NCBI RefSeq assembly: GCF_904846225.1
Contig: NZ_CAJGZJ010000002.1
Span: 248,001 to 312,000, forward strand
DNA length: 64,000 nt
DNA from: Psychrobacter immobilis
Lineage (GTDB): Bacteria; Pseudomonadota; Gammaproteobacteria; Pseudomonadales; Moraxellaceae
Direction: 5' to 3'
The position numbers and the translations under genes are program-made. Position 1 is the stretch's first letter. Each line of letters opens with the position of its first letter. Shown piece by piece: positions 52,348 through 62,711 of the stretch. A model generated the notes under the pieces. It was given only the letters and a program-made list of their open reading frames with translations. It was not told the origin of the DNA and searched no databases.

Positions 52348-53541
52348 TCAACGAGAAATAATTGCCGCTACCGCTTGCTGTGCCATCTGATAACAGCTTT
52401 CGATATTACCGTGTCCGCACCAGTCGCCACTAACGATCCATTGGTGTTGTGGATCGACCAAGATACCCAATGCTTCATTATCATCAATAACCGTTGCCGC
52501 ATAACGCCAGCGATGACAGTCAATTTGACTGGGCGCATTATCGCTACTCCAATTCAATACCTGCTGGGCTGCTTGCAATAATTGTGCTTTTACGGTTTCG
52601 ATATCGTCATCGACGTGTGCCTCTGACCACTCATTACTGGCATGAATAGTAATACTCGGTAGTAGCTCATGATGCGCAGGCTTTTGGTGTTCGATAAATA
52701 TTTTATCTAACAGCGAGTCACTCACATAAGCCACATCCCAATTTAGTTTGTGCTGACCGTTTAAAGTCTGAGGCAATGATTGACTGTCCTCCCAGCCTAG
52801 CATCAACGTATAACAAGCCAGCATCTTAGGCTTAGTAATATCAGCTTGTCTCGTAAAGCCACTATTTGCCATCAGCTCTACAGCTTGACCGTTAGGTGCG
52901 GTACAAATAACCCAATCAAAGCAGCCAAGACTGGCTCCTGTCTCATTGAATAATTCCGTTTTTTTATCCATTTGGTTTGGTGCGTATTGAGACAATGGGG
53001 CGACACGCGTCTGAAATTCTATGGTTGTATGTGCCAATTCATCAGCTAACGCTCGTCCCCAGCTGGTCATTTTTGGTGTACTGATGTAGCGTGCTTGCTC
53101 GGTATTCCAGCGCTCTTTCTGCTGGATATCAGGCAAATTATCACCATCATTTATAGGTTTTATATCGACCACTTGCGCGCACCAAGGCTGTAGCAAACCC
53201 GTCTCTAACCAAGGCGCAATGAATTGTTGAAAGGGTGCAGTCTTAGCCGTGAAAAATTGCGCGCCGAATGACCATTGCCAGTTTTGCTTATTACTATCAG
53301 CGGTAGTGCTATCGGTACGATAACGAGTGGCCAATCGCCCAACACTGCGAGACTTCTCAAAAATAGTAATTTGTGGCCTGTCTGCTTTATCTTTGTTTTG
53401 TTTTGAGTTGTGGTTCTGCTCTTGGTCTTGATTAAATGCGCGCTCTAGCAGTGTCGCCGTAAATAACCCCGTCAGACCGCCACCGATGATAGCGATTTTT
53501 GTTGATGCAGTATTAGTAAGATGCAAAGTATTAATGGTCAT
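52348..53541 (-). CDS. FAD-dependent oxidoreductase, renalase-like
   Basis: Amine-oxidase-fold flavoprotein of 397 residues. The FAD-binding Rossmann motif KIAIIGGGLTGLFTATLLE is near residues 15-33; FEKSRSVGRLATRY and WQWSFGAQFFTAKTAPFQQF follow, a pattern typical of bacterial renalase-like proteins that oxidise isomeric dihydro-NAD(P). The C-terminal IVSGDWCGHGNIESCYQMA is the usual FAD-contact loop. An insert rich in Gln/Asn/Lys (DQEQNHNSKQNKDKADRP) lies after the first Rossmann strand. Substrate not inferable. Monocistronic. Confidence 0.82.
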   Translation of the reverse strand: MTINTLHLTNTASTKIAIIGGGLTGLFTATLLERAFNQDQEQNHNSKQNKDKADRPQITIFEKSRSVGRLATRYRTDSTTADSNKQNWQWSFGAQFFTAKTAPFQQFIAPWLETGLLQPWCAQVVDIKPINDGDNLPDIQQKERWNTEQARYISTPKMTSWGRALADELAHTTIEFQTRVAPLSQYAPNQMDKKTELFNETGASLGCFDWVICTAPNGQAVELMANSGFTRQADITKPKMLACYTLMLGWEDSQSLPQTLNGQHKLNWDVAYVSDSLLDKIFIEHQKPAHHELLPSITIHASNEWSEAHVDDDIETVKAQLLQAAQQVLNWSSDNAPSQIDCHRWRYAATVIDDNEALGILVDPQHQWIVSGDWCGHGNIESCYQMAQQAVAAIISR

Positions 53542-53652
53542 AATGACAGTAAGCCTTATATAGCATTGAGTAAAAATTATTTTCGATAATTAGGATTGAT
53601 TTAAATGATATTGAACCTGTAAAGTGCTTTGATAACAATATCATCTACGTAA

Positions 53653-53685
53653 AAAAGCCATGCTATCCTCGATAACATGGCTTTT
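53653..53685 (-). terminator. acs terminator
   Basis: AAAAGCCATG ... CATGGCTTTT stem with additional TATC/GATA pairing; T-tail on minus strand after acs. Confidence 0.75.
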
Positions 53686-53691
53686 ATTAAT

Positions 53692-53723
53692 ACGTGTCCT
53701 CATATATTAGGGCGTGTCCTCAT
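53692..53723. repeat. Two adjacent family B ends
   Basis: ACGTGTCCTCATAT and AGGGCGTGTCCTCAT stand in the same direction 17 bp apart, without the opposite ends. Located between the acs terminator and the acs stop codon. Confidence 0.6.
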
Positions 53724-53745
53724 AACTCAGCTTATTTCTAGCTTT

Positions 53746-55707
53746 CTACTCGCCGCGCTCAACTTTGACCATTTTGATTAGATCGTCAATGACCGAGCTA
53801 TCTGCCAACGTAGACAAATCACCCAATCCATCATACTCGCCTGCCGCAAGCTTGCGTAAAATACGACGCATAATTTTGCCCGAACGGGTTTTTGGGAGCG
53901 CATCGACGATATAGATAGCATCCAAATTGGCAATGGGACCAATCTCAGCGCGTACATGACGGTTCAGCTCAGCCTTAAGTGATGTGGTTTGTTCTTCACC
54001 AGATTTTAGGATAATAAAGGCACAAATACCTGTACCGCGAATGTCATGAGGCATCCCAACGATGGCAGCCTCAGCCGTGGCAGGGTGAGCGACGACGGAG
54101 CTTTCGATCTCTGCCGTCCCCAAACGGTGCCCTGAAACGTTGAGCACATCATCCACACGCCCAGTAATCCAGTAATGACCTTCTTCGTCACGCTGCGCCC
54201 CATCACCTGTAAAGTAATAACCTGGATACTCGCTAAAGTAGGTCTGCAAAAAGCGCTCATGGTCATTAAAGATGGTACGCATTTGCCCCGGCCAGCTACT
54301 GTTAATCGCCAAATTGCCTTCAGCAGCGCCTTCTAGTATTGACCCATCACTATCCACGATTTCTGGTTTGATACCGTATAGAGGGTTCATTGCCGCACCC
54401 GGTTTGAGTGACACAGCTCCGGGTAATGGCGACATTAAGATACCGCCCGTTTCAGTCTGCCACCACGTATCAACGATTGGGCAATGACCATCTCCGACGA
54501 CATGATAATACCAATCCCATGCTTCTGGATTAATAGGCTCCCCAACCGACCCAAGCAAGCGTAAGCTTGAGCGATCTGACTCACGCACGAAGGCCTCGCC
54601 CTCTTTCATCATCGCTCGAATCGCCGTCGGTGCAGTATACAGAATAGTAATATCGTGCTTATCGATAATATGACCAACACGCGCCCACGTTGGATACTCG
54701 GGCACACCCTCGAACATCACGGTCGTCGTCCCGTTGGCAAGCGGCGCGTAGGTCGAATACGTGTGACCTGTGATCCAGCCTACATCGGCAGTACACCAGT
54801 AGACGTCATCGTCTTTGACGTCAAAGACATCTCGGAAACTGGACAACGCATAAGTAATATAACCGCCCGTCGTATGCACCACACCTTTAGGTTTGCCAGT
54901 AGAGCCAGAGGTGTATAATAAAAACAGTGGGTCTTCGGCATTCATAACCTCAGGTTCGCAGTGGACAGATTCGCCATCAACCAAGCTGTGATACCAAACA
55001 TCACGGCGACCACTCATGGGGATAGAATTGCCCGTACGATGGACAACAATAACGTTGGTAACGCTGTCAGTGCCATCCATATCCAATGCCTGATCCACAT
55101 ACGCCTTGAGCGGCGTCCGCTTGTTACCTCGTACGCCTTCATCAGCGGTAATGACGATTTTCGAGCGACTGTCTATCAAACGATTGCCCAAGCTCTCAGC
55201 AGAGAATCCACCAAAAACTACAGAATGCACAGCGCCAATACGGGCACATGCCAGCATGGCGATCATTGCCTCAGGTATCATCGGCATATATAGCGTTACG
55301 CGATCGCCTTTCTCAACCCCAAGCTTACGCATCGAGTTACCCAAGCGACAAACCGCCTGATGCAGCTCTTTAAATGAGATGATTTTATGTAAAGAGGGAT
55401 GATCGCCTTCCCAAATGATGGCGGGTTTATAAGGGTTTGTTTTCACATGTCTATCGAGGCAATTGACAGAGATATTTAACTCACCGTCTTCGAACCACTT
55501 AATGCGAAAATCGTCTAAATCGTAATTGACGTCGCTGATTTTGGTGGGTTTTTTTATCCAATCAATCAGCTCGGCACGCTCCGCCCAAAAGGCAGCATTG
55601 GACTTCGGTGATTCGATCGATTGCTTATAATCTTTGGTGTATTGTTCGGGTGGCGTATTGGCAGCGGCGATGAATTCGGCGGCAATTGGAAATGATTTCT
55701 GTGTCAT
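53746..55707 (-). CDS. acs: Acetyl-CoA synthetase
   Basis: AMP-forming ligase activating acetate to acetyl-CoA, high-affinity acetate scavenging. Adenylation core motifs: [50 protein letters not shown], and the acetylation-regulated lysine in [16 protein letters not shown] near the C-terminus. Length 653 residues (E. coli 652). The start is the second ATG, because AAGGA is directly adjacent to the first ATG (55716) and lies 8 bases from 55707. Complements ackA-pta at 26.8 kb. Confidence 0.97.
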   Translation of the reverse strand: MTQKSFPIAAEFIAAANTPPEQYTKDYKQSIESPKSNAAFWAERAELIDWIKKPTKISDVNYDLDDFRIKWFEDGELNISVNCLDRHVKTNPYKPAIIWEGDHPSLHKIISFKELHQAVCRLGNSMRKLGVEKGDRVTLYMPMIPEAMIAMLACARIGAVHSVVFGGFSAESLGNRLIDSRSKIVITADEGVRGNKRTPLKAYVDQALDMDGTDSVTNVIVVHRTGNSIPMSGRRDVWYHSLVDGESVHCEPEVMNAEDPLFLLYTSGSTGKPKGVVHTTGGYITYALSSFRDVFDVKDDDVYWCTADVGWITGHTYSTYAPLANGTTTVMFEGVPEYPTWARVGHIIDKHDITILYTAPTAIRAMMKEGEAFVRESDRSSLRLLGSVGEPINPEAWDWYYHVVGDGHCPIVDTWWQTETGGILMSPLPGAVSLKPGAAMNPLYGIKPEIVDSDGSILEGAAEGNLAINSSWPGQMRTIFNDHERFLQTYFSEYPGYYFTGDGAQRDEEGHYWITGRVDDVLNVSGHRLGTAEIESSVVAHPATAEAAIVGMPHDIRGTGICAFIILKSGEEQTTSLKAELNRHVRAEIGPIANLDAIYIVDALPKTRSGKIMRRILRKLAAGEYDGLGDLSTLADSSVIDDLIKMVKVERGE

Positions 55708-56115
55708 AGTGTTCATCCTTTTTAATTATTATGATCTGTACGAACGACCGTCGATAACGACTGCCGTACAGCTAATAAGGGTCATCTTCCATAACGTTTA
55801 ACGTGTTTTATCACGTTTTACACTTAATATCAGTTTGCCAAATAAGCCAAGGGGTTGCAAGGCTTCGAGCACCAATCATAACAATTTCACTGTACAGAGG
55901 TATGCTCGCAACGTATCTCTGTAGCGCGGTATTCTTTTTAAAGTTAGTCGACTATACTGAGTCGATATGACATTTAATCCTTGTAACCTGATATGAAATA
56001 TGGACAATAGCCACTCTAACGTTATCGCTTAGAAAGACAAAACCCATCTGATTTTTTAGCATCAGTGAGTGGCTTTGGCATTACCTTTTTACCTTTATCC
56101 TTTTATGAGACCACA
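55708..56115. other. acs-flavoprotein divergent region
   Basis: About 400 bp. The word GTCGACTATACTGAGTCGAT at 55948 recalls family A ends; a possible decayed half copy covers 55921-55956. An acs promoter is expected here but no consensus is obvious. Confidence 0.35.
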
Positions 56116-57399
56116 ATGAGTAATCAACGCAACGCACAACACCCAACTCACTATGATGTCATCATCATCGGCGCTGGCGCGTCTGGATTGTACTGCGCGC
56201 TCACTGCCGGTCGCCGTGGTCGCCGCGTGCTGGTGTTAGATCATGCCAATAAAGCAGGCAAAAAAATCCTGATGTCAGGCGGTGGTCGCTGTAATTTTAC
56301 CAACTACTTCGTCGAGCCTGAGCACTTCATCGGTACTAACGCCCATTTCTGTAAGTCTGCGCTGAGCCGTTATCCCAGTTGGGAATTTATCGGCATGGTT
56401 GAAGGCCACAAAATCCCTTATCACGAGCGTGAGCACGGTCAATTGTTTTGTGATGATTCGGCGCAAGATATTTTGACGATGCTGCTTGATGAATGTAGCG
56501 CGGCAGGCGTGCAAGTTAAGCTTAACGCTCATATTGAAAACGTCCAAACGGTTAAGCATGATAATAAGACACAATTCCAATTAATGACCCGTAAAGTGCT
56601 GAACAAAAAAGACATCGCAACGGGTGTTCAATCTGCACAAGTACGTTATAGCTGCGAGTCATTAGTCGTTGCCACTGGCGGATTGTCTATTCCAACGATG
56701 GGGGCAAGTGGTTTGGGGTATGAGTTGGCGCAGCAATTTGGCCACACGCTGATCGCCACCGATGCCAGCTTAGTGCCTTTTACCTTTACCGATAAAACGG
56801 GCGAGCTGATTCGATCTTTGGCCGGTATTAGCCTGCCCGTGATTGCCAGCAACGAACGCATCTCTTTTAAATTACCCGTATTATTTACCCATCGCGGACT
56901 CTCCGGCCCTGCCATGCTACAGCTCTCCAATTATTGGCAGACAGGTGAGGTCATCACTATTAATTTGCTACCAGATATCGATGTGACCACGCTATTACTT
57001 GGGCATAAAAAAACGCACCCAAAACAACTGATTCGTACGGTATTGACCGAAAATACAGATGGCACGTTACCCAAAAAGCTACTGGCAGCACTGCAAACGC
57101 AGCTATGGGACGATATAAAAGACACCGAGCTGGCCAATATCAAAGATGAGCGGCTGATTGAGCTGGGCAATATACTAAACGGCTGGCAACTCAAACCCTC
57201 AGGCACCGAAGGCTATCGTACGGCGGAGGTGACTCGCGGCGGTGTCAAAACCGATGAGGTTTCTTCAAAAACGATGCAAAGTAATCTGCAAGAGGGCTTG
57301 TATTTTATCGGTGAAGTGCTCGATGTCACAGGCTGGCTGGGTGGTTACAACTTTCAATGGGCGTGGGCCAGCGGTTTCGTTAGTGGTGAAGTCGTTTAA
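56116..57399 (+). CDS. BaiN/HI0933-type NAD(P)/FAD flavoprotein
   Basis: Predicted flavoprotein oxidoreductase (427 residues). FAD-binding motif YDVIIIGAGASGLYCALTAG at the N-terminus, GKKILMSGGGRCNFTNYFVE near 45-65, LVVATGGLSIPTMGASGLGY in the middle, and DVTGWLGGYNFQWAWASGFV at the C-terminus, all diagnostic of the HI0933/YhiN family. Physiological reaction is unknown in most members. ATG 56116 is chosen over a longer frame starting at 56065. Confidence 0.88.
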   Translation: MSNQRNAQHPTHYDVIIIGAGASGLYCALTAGRRGRRVLVLDHANKAGKKILMSGGGRCNFTNYFVEPEHFIGTNAHFCKSALSRYPSWEFIGMVEGHKIPYHEREHGQLFCDDSAQDILTMLLDECSAAGVQVKLNAHIENVQTVKHDNKTQFQLMTRKVLNKKDIATGVQSAQVRYSCESLVVATGGLSIPTMGASGLGYELAQQFGHTLIATDASLVPFTFTDKTGELIRSLAGISLPVIASNERISFKLPVLFTHRGLSGPAMLQLSNYWQTGEVITINLLPDIDVTTLLLGHKKTHPKQLIRTVLTENTDGTLPKKLLAALQTQLWDDIKDTELANIKDERLIELGNILNGWQLKPSGTEGYRTAEVTRGGVKTDEVSSKTMQSNLQEGLYFIGEVLDVTGWLGGYNFQWAWASGFVSGEVV

Positions 57400-57534
57400 C
57401 GGTCACTCATATTTTAGTAATCGCAGAAAAATACAAAACATAAATCCGTTTTATTGTAGAATTAATGAATAGCATTGTGTTTATTGATATTTGTGTTGCT
57501 GCTATTTGTATGACTTAGACTTGAGAGGTGATGA

Positions 57535-58605
57535 ATGCGTCCAATTAAAAATATTCATGGTGACAAAGCGCCACATTGGGTCGGCGATGGTTTTTTTGTA
57601 AAAACCTTAATCAATTATGTTGAGGACAATCCTGACTTTAACTATAGCCATACCGATCCGTTTTTATTATTCGACTATGGCAATCCGACCACCTTTGCGC
57701 CCAATCCTGACTATCAATCGCAGCCGCACGGTATTGGCAAGCATCCACACAAAGGTTTTGAAACTGTCACTATTGCGTATTCGGGCGAGATCAGTCACGC
57801 CGACTCGACAGGTGGACGCAGTGATATTTTGGAAGGCGATGTGCAATGGATGACCACAGGGCGCGGCATCTCACATGAGGAGTTTCATTCGGAGGCATTT
57901 GGTCAGCGCGGCGGCGTTTTTAGTATGGTGCAAATGTGGGTAAACCTGCCAAGCATATACAAGCTCACCGATCCAAAATATCAATCGATCAAACGATCTG
58001 AGATGCCTATCGTCGAATTGATAGACGATAGCGATGCTGATAATCACATTCCTATCGGTCAAGCCGCTATCATTGCGGGTGACTGGTGCGGCGTGACAGG
58101 AGTCGCCAGTACATTTACGCCCATTAACGTTTGGGATATTGAATTGCATACCGCTGGATTGACGACACTGAGCGTGCCTAATACGCACAATACGCTATTA
58201 CTGGTGCAAGAAGGTGAATTGTTGGTTAATGGCACCCTAGTAGGTGCAGGCAATTTGATTCAATTTGATGCGCCATCTCAAAGTCCTGAAGACGCTCAAA
58301 GCCTGAACGCTCAAGACCATTTAAACCCTCAAAGTCATTTAAACACTCAAGACCTTCAAACCTCTGACGTTTTTATACCGCCTACTGATACGATTGAGCT
58401 GCACTATCCAACTTCTACAACTCTGACGTCCACCACTCCAACTTCTACCACCGACGAGCAACCACTAACGCCCATCAAGGTATTGCTGTTCAGCGGTGAG
58501 CCTATTGGCGAACCTGTGGCAGGTCATGGCCCTTTTGTGATGAACACTCAAGAAGAGCTGCGCCAAACATTTCGTGATTATCAAACGGGCAAGTTTGGTC
58601 AATAA
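57535..58605 (+). CDS. Pirin family protein with low-complexity insert
   Basis: Bicupin pirin: N-terminal cupin with metal-binding HPHKGFETVTIAYSGEISH (about 65-85) and TTGRGISHEEFHSE (109-122). The C-terminal cupin holds LLFSGEPIGEPVAGHGPFVM, as in pirins with quercetinase activity or regulatory roles. Between them lies an unusual insert of ~75 residues: Gln/Asn-rich near-repeats (DAQSLNAQDHLNPQSHLNTQ) followed by Thr/Ser-rich TSTTLTSTTPTSTT. Such an insert is not part of ordinary pirins and accounts for the 356-residue length (about 290 usual). Ribosome site GAGAGGTGATG overlaps the start. Confidence 0.88.
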   Translation: MRPIKNIHGDKAPHWVGDGFFVKTLINYVEDNPDFNYSHTDPFLLFDYGNPTTFAPNPDYQSQPHGIGKHPHKGFETVTIAYSGEISHADSTGGRSDILEGDVQWMTTGRGISHEEFHSEAFGQRGGVFSMVQMWVNLPSIYKLTDPKYQSIKRSEMPIVELIDDSDADNHIPIGQAAIIAGDWCGVTGVASTFTPINVWDIELHTAGLTTLSVPNTHNTLLLVQEGELLVNGTLVGAGNLIQFDAPSQSPEDAQSLNAQDHLNPQSHLNTQDLQTSDVFIPPTDTIELHYPTSTTLTSTTPTSTTDEQPLTPIKVLLFSGEPIGEPVAGHGPFVMNTQEELRQTFRDYQTGKFGQ

Positions 58606-58623
58606 TCAACGTTTTGGTATAAA

Positions 58624-58660
58624 AAAAGCCACCCGACTATCATGAGTCAGGTGGCTTTTT
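58624..58660. terminator. Bidirectional terminator between pirin and reductase
   Basis: AAAAGCCACC / GGTGGCTTTTT stem, extended by GACT/AGTC; serves both convergent genes. Confidence 0.85.
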
Positions 58661-58707
58661 ATCATGCGTTGTTTATCTACCAGCCATTAACATCGACTGA
58701 TAAATCA

Positions 58708-59811
58708 TTACGCTTGATTAAGAAATGGATAATCGGTATAGCCTTCGATACCGCCACCATAAAATGACTCTGGGCGCTGTTCATTAAGCTCAGCCCCTGT
58801 GCGGATACGCTCAGCCAAATCAGGATTGGCAATATAATCACGACCGAAAGCAACGGCATCGATATAACCTGCTTTGATATTTTTCTCTGCTTTTTCAGCC
58901 GTGTAACCACCAGCCGCGATAATCAATTGACCGAACGCATCACGGACGCTTTGACGGAATGCATCATTATAAGGGGTACCACCTGCCCAGTCTGGCTCTG
59001 ATAAATGTAAGTACATTATGCCGCGTTTATTGATCTGCTCGACCAACCAAACATTATCATCTTCATTGTAGCCAGCTTCCACATTATTAAATGTTCCAAG
59101 TGGCGAAATACGAATACCGACGTGATCCGCATCCCAAGCATCCACACAAGCATCGATGACATCTAGCGTTAAGCGCGCGCGGTTTTCACGGCTACCACCA
59201 TACTCGTCATCACGCTGGTTGGTTTGCTCAACCCAAAACTGATGCAATAGATAACCATGAGCGCCATGAATCTCTATACCATCAAAACCCGCTTCTTTAG
59301 CGTTCTTGGTGGCCTGAGCAAAATCAGCAATCACCTGCTTAATCTCATCAAGCGTGGCGGGACGTGGCGGCGTTGCATCAACACGAATGGCTTGGTTTTC
59401 GCTATCACGTAGCGAGGTGCGAATACCCACATCGACATCAGAAGCAGATATAGGCGCTTTATTGTCAGGCTGTACGCTTTTGTGCGATACCAGACCGGTA
59501 TGCCATATCTGTACAACGATTTTGCCACCTTTGGCATGAACATTATCGACGACGGTTTTCCACGCTATGATTTGCTCTTGGGTATGGATGCCGGGCGCGC
59601 CCGCGTAACCTTTCGCCTGAAAAGAAACCTGTGTCGCCTCAGTAATAATTAAACCAGCGCCCGCACGTTGTGAATAATACTCTCCCGCAAATGGGGTCGG
59701 TACATCGCCCGGTTCAATTGAACGAACACGCGTCAACGGTGCCATAATGATGCGATTTTTAAGCGTTTGAGTGCCCATTTTTACGGGTTCAAATAAATTA
59801 TCATGTGCCAT
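58708..59811 (-). CDS. Old yellow enzyme family alkene reductase
   Basis: FMN-dependent NAD(P)H reductase of 367 residues, near E. coli NemA (N-ethylmaleimide reductase), acting on activated double bonds and nitro compounds. Markers: [20 protein letters not shown] near the N-terminus, [28 protein letters not shown] and [18 protein letters not shown] in the middle, and [12 protein letters not shown] near the C-terminus. AAGGTATCC... upstream in reverse supports ATG 59811. No neighbouring TetR/NemR regulator is found, so regulation is unclear. Confidence 0.9.
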   Translation of the reverse strand: MAHDNLFEPVKMGTQTLKNRIIMAPLTRVRSIEPGDVPTPFAGEYYSQRAGAGLIITEATQVSFQAKGYAGAPGIHTQEQIIAWKTVVDNVHAKGGKIVVQIWHTGLVSHKSVQPDNKAPISASDVDVGIRTSLRDSENQAIRVDATPPRPATLDEIKQVIADFAQATKNAKEAGFDGIEIHGAHGYLLHQFWVEQTNQRDDEYGGSRENRARLTLDVIDACVDAWDADHVGIRISPLGTFNNVEAGYNEDDNVWLVEQINKRGIMYLHLSEPDWAGGTPYNDAFRQSVRDAFGQLIIAAGGYTAEKAEKNIKAGYIDAVAFGRDYIANPDLAERIRTGAELNEQRPESFYGGGIEGYTDYPFLNQA

Positions 59812-60188
59812 AAGGTATCCTGTTTTTACAATTATAAAAATTATTTATAGTTAAAAAATATATTAAAAATGCTTATAAAAGCCTAGGTAAATACGCTTTC
59901 ATCGGTGTTCTTTATAAGGGATAGATAAGGTTATTCAAGGAAAACTGACAAACAAAAAGACTGATATGGCATGATATCGGTATTGATAATACTCATTATT
60001 CAAGTTCTCTTATCAGGATATTAAGCGAATGACTTTAATAAAATTGACGGATTGTGTCATCAGCTAATAAAGTCGCTGTATACTGACAGTATTGAATCAA
60101 ACAATTGTTATGACTATTAGTGTTTTTTGAATATATTGAATTGTTAGGGCATATTTAATTTTTTGGGCATACTTAAAGGACACCTCAT
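59812..60188. other. Intergenic region between reductase and lipoprotein
   Basis: About 380 bp of AT-rich divergent DNA. No gene or structured element recognised. Confidence 0.35.
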
Positions 60189-61322
60189 ATGCAAAATCTC
60201 CATTTTTCATGGATGACACTGGGATTGGCCATAAGTCTACTTTGCGGTATGAGTGCTTGCCAGCCTCAAGCGGCAACTTCATCTGAGCCTAATGAGGTAA
60301 AACCTGCCAAGCAGCCCAATCAAAAGGCGACCATAGTACCCAAACCAGCGACTGTCTCACAGCCAAGTGTTGACGCAAAAACTTGCCTAACACTGAGCAA
60401 GTCTATGCAAAAAATCGATGACACAAGCAAAATTGAGGACATTTATGCTATTCAAAAGCAATTAAAAGCGTGCTTGCCTACAACGAATAACGCTGAAGTG
60501 TTGAGTTTATTAAAAGACTATCAAGCGATGTATGGGCGTTTTTTGAGTAATAATGATAATCAGGATATTAGCTATCAGAATGATGAACAGTTTTACAATG
60601 TAATGACTAAGCTTGATGAAGGAAAAAAAGTACCTAAAGAGCAATTGGCAACGCTCACTCCACGCCTGCGCTATCTTGTTGAATTGGTAGAGAGTGATGC
60701 TGACGTTGAAGTGTTTTATTTAGGCGAAGGCTACTACGAGTTTAACCATAATTTGCAAGCGATGGCTGACATCTTTACGCTTTATCTACGCAAAGATCAG
60801 AGCGAGCTTATTCAGCGATTAGCCAAGGATAATCAAGGTATTTTTTGGTTTGATGCATCGGTTACGGTAACGTTTGATAAGTTAATCGAGCGAGCGGTGT
60901 TTTGGGAAGATTATATTCAGCGTTATCCAAATGGCTATGCTATTGCAGACGCCAAAAAATTATTCGCCATTTATCGCTATGTGCTGTTTTTTGGTTCAGA
61001 AAATACGCAATGGACAGATGACGATAGTCGTGAATTTTATAACGCAGAAGATGCCAAGGCCATACGTCAATTAGCCAAACGTTCTAACAGCATCTTAGCG
61101 CAAGATGCTCGTCATTTACTTGAATTTATGACGATAAGCGACGACGAGCGTGAGCAAACTTACCCAGTGCCAAAAACAGATAGTCATGGTAATGAAATAC
61201 ATGATCGGGAAAAAAGTCGATATCAGTTAGAACAAGCTTTATCTATAGCTTCACCATGGCAAGAAAACAATAATAGAGAATGTTTTAGTAGCATTATTTG
61301 TCTAGATTATAGTCCTGAATAA
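60189..61322 (+). CDS. Putative lipoprotein of unknown function
   Basis: A 377-residue predicted lipoprotein. The signal peptide ends LCGMSAC (Cys24), then a polar Pro/Lys/Gln linker (to ~60), then an alpha-helical region with KTCLTLSKSMQKIDD, LRYLVELVESDADVEVFYLG, YLRKDQSELIQRLAKDNQG and FFGSENTQWTDDDSREFYN. No named domain recognised. AAAGGACACCTCAT precedes the ATG. Likely envelope-attached; conserved-hypothetical by appearance. Stands alone. Confidence 0.65.
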   Translation: MQNLHFSWMTLGLAISLLCGMSACQPQAATSSEPNEVKPAKQPNQKATIVPKPATVSQPSVDAKTCLTLSKSMQKIDDTSKIEDIYAIQKQLKACLPTTNNAEVLSLLKDYQAMYGRFLSNNDNQDISYQNDEQFYNVMTKLDEGKKVPKEQLATLTPRLRYLVELVESDADVEVFYLGEGYYEFNHNLQAMADIFTLYLRKDQSELIQRLAKDNQGIFWFDASVTVTFDKLIERAVFWEDYIQRYPNGYAIADAKKLFAIYRYVLFFGSENTQWTDDDSREFYNAEDAKAIRQLAKRSNSILAQDARHLLEFMTISDDEREQTYPVPKTDSHGNEIHDREKSRYQLEQALSIASPWQENNNRECFSSIICLDYSPE

Positions 61323-61401
61323 TAATATTAGGTAGTAATGGCAATGTTAATGAAGCCTAAGTAAGCGCTTATTTATAATCATGATTTAGCTGCTACTATC
61401 T

Positions 61402-62298
61402 TTACGATTTAATCTTCTTTTTAAAAGACAACTCTAACGACAAATACGTGCCAAATAATATCACCACCGAGCCAATAATCGCTGGCGTATCCAAGGCTTC
61501 GCCCAGCAATAAGTAACCCAAAATAATCGCAAAAATGGGAATGACTAACGTAATGCTGGTGGCGCGCATCGGACCAATGCTTTTGATCAATTGATTCATA
61601 AAAATCAGGGCAATGGCCGTCGAAAATATACCGATACAGATGACAGAAACCCAAGCCTTGAGACTGATGCTCTTACCATAAGGGAACTGATAGAACGCAA
61701 CTGGTAGCATTATGACACTGGCAATAATGAGTGAGCCTGCGGTAATTGCTACTGGAGAGACATTGTCCAAGTAATTTTTAGTGATGTTTGCGCCAACCGC
61801 ATAACCAACACAGGCTAATAATGCGTAGCCCATTGGTAATAATCCAGATCCTGAGGTAGCATTTTGCTCGCCAAATAAGTTTTCACTCATTAAAATAATC
61901 ACACCGATAACACCAATCACCAAGCCAAGGATTTGTCTTTTTGAGAGTCTGTCTTTAAAAAACGTGCTGGCGATAAAGCCACTCATCATCGGTACAGAGG
62001 CATTGAGTACCGATAATACACCTGCGTTCACCGAGCGTGCCGACAAAGAAAACAACACAAAGGGGATGGCGGCAGAAAATAATCCGACCAGCGTCAGTGC
62101 TTTCCAATTTTCTAGAATGCCCTCTCTGTTTTTCTTTTTTAGCAACACAAAAACCAACATGGTGAGTCCTGCCAATACCACCCGCAGGCTGGCAAAGGCC
62201 AATGAGCCAAACTCAGGCACACCAATACGATAAAAGATAAAAGACAGCGACCACATAAAGGACAATGTAATAAAAATGATGAGGTCACGGTTGGTCAT
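61402..62298 (-). CDS. EamA/DMT-superfamily transporter
   Basis: Inner-membrane drug/metabolite transporter with ten helices in two EamA repeats (298 residues). Repeat 1 includes LSFMWSLSFIFYRIGVPEFG and NAGVLSVLNASVPMMSGFIA; repeat 2 begins AVGANITKNYLDNVSPVAIT and includes IGPMRATSITLVIPIFAIIL. Members export amino acids or metabolites, but substrate cannot be predicted. No close operon partners. Confidence 0.88.
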   Translation of the reverse strand: MTNRDLIIFITLSFMWSLSFIFYRIGVPEFGSLAFASLRVVLAGLTMLVFVLLKKKNREGILENWKALTLVGLFSAAIPFVLFSLSARSVNAGVLSVLNASVPMMSGFIASTFFKDRLSKRQILGLVIGVIGVIILMSENLFGEQNATSGSGLLPMGYALLACVGYAVGANITKNYLDNVSPVAITAGSLIIASVIMLPVAFYQFPYGKSISLKAWVSVICIGIFSTAIALIFMNQLIKSIGPMRATSITLVIPIFAIILGYLLLGEALDTPAIIGSVVILFGTYLSLELSFKKKIKS

Positions 62299-62711
62299 GG
62301 GTTAATCCTATCAAGCGTTGGACGGCATTTATTTATAAAAAATGCTCAGTCGTAAAAAGTGTCATGTGATAAAAAAACACGATGATAACTTTTTACGTGC
62401 TCGTTAGGTGTTGTATTTTTTGTATTTATGGCGGTTTTTATCTACTCAGTAGTTTTGTTCAATATAAAGTTGATAACCCTATTGCTGTGCTCTGATATTT
62501 TAAATAAAACAGCCTTATTTACTGGCGTGTTGTTGATGATTTTTATGGCAGGGGTAGACTTTTAAGTGGAGATAGTGTGAAAGCTAATACTAATTCACTC
62601 TCGCACCTTTATTAATGCTAATGCCAAGTTTATGTGTTTTTATAAATAACACTAAAAGCAGGCACCTTACCTCTTAGTATAGCACTACATTTGTTTAGTT
62701 TAATATTTACT
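62299..62711. other. Intergenic region before the YfbU-like gene
   Basis: About 410 bp of AT-rich DNA marking the change from core to accessory sequence. No gene, tRNA or repeat-family copy is seen. Confidence 0.4.

Noticed and set aside
55921..55956. Possible thirteenth copy (half) of family A
   Set aside because: GTAGCGCGG and GTCGACTATA recall the family, but the stem is missing and the match is too short to count.
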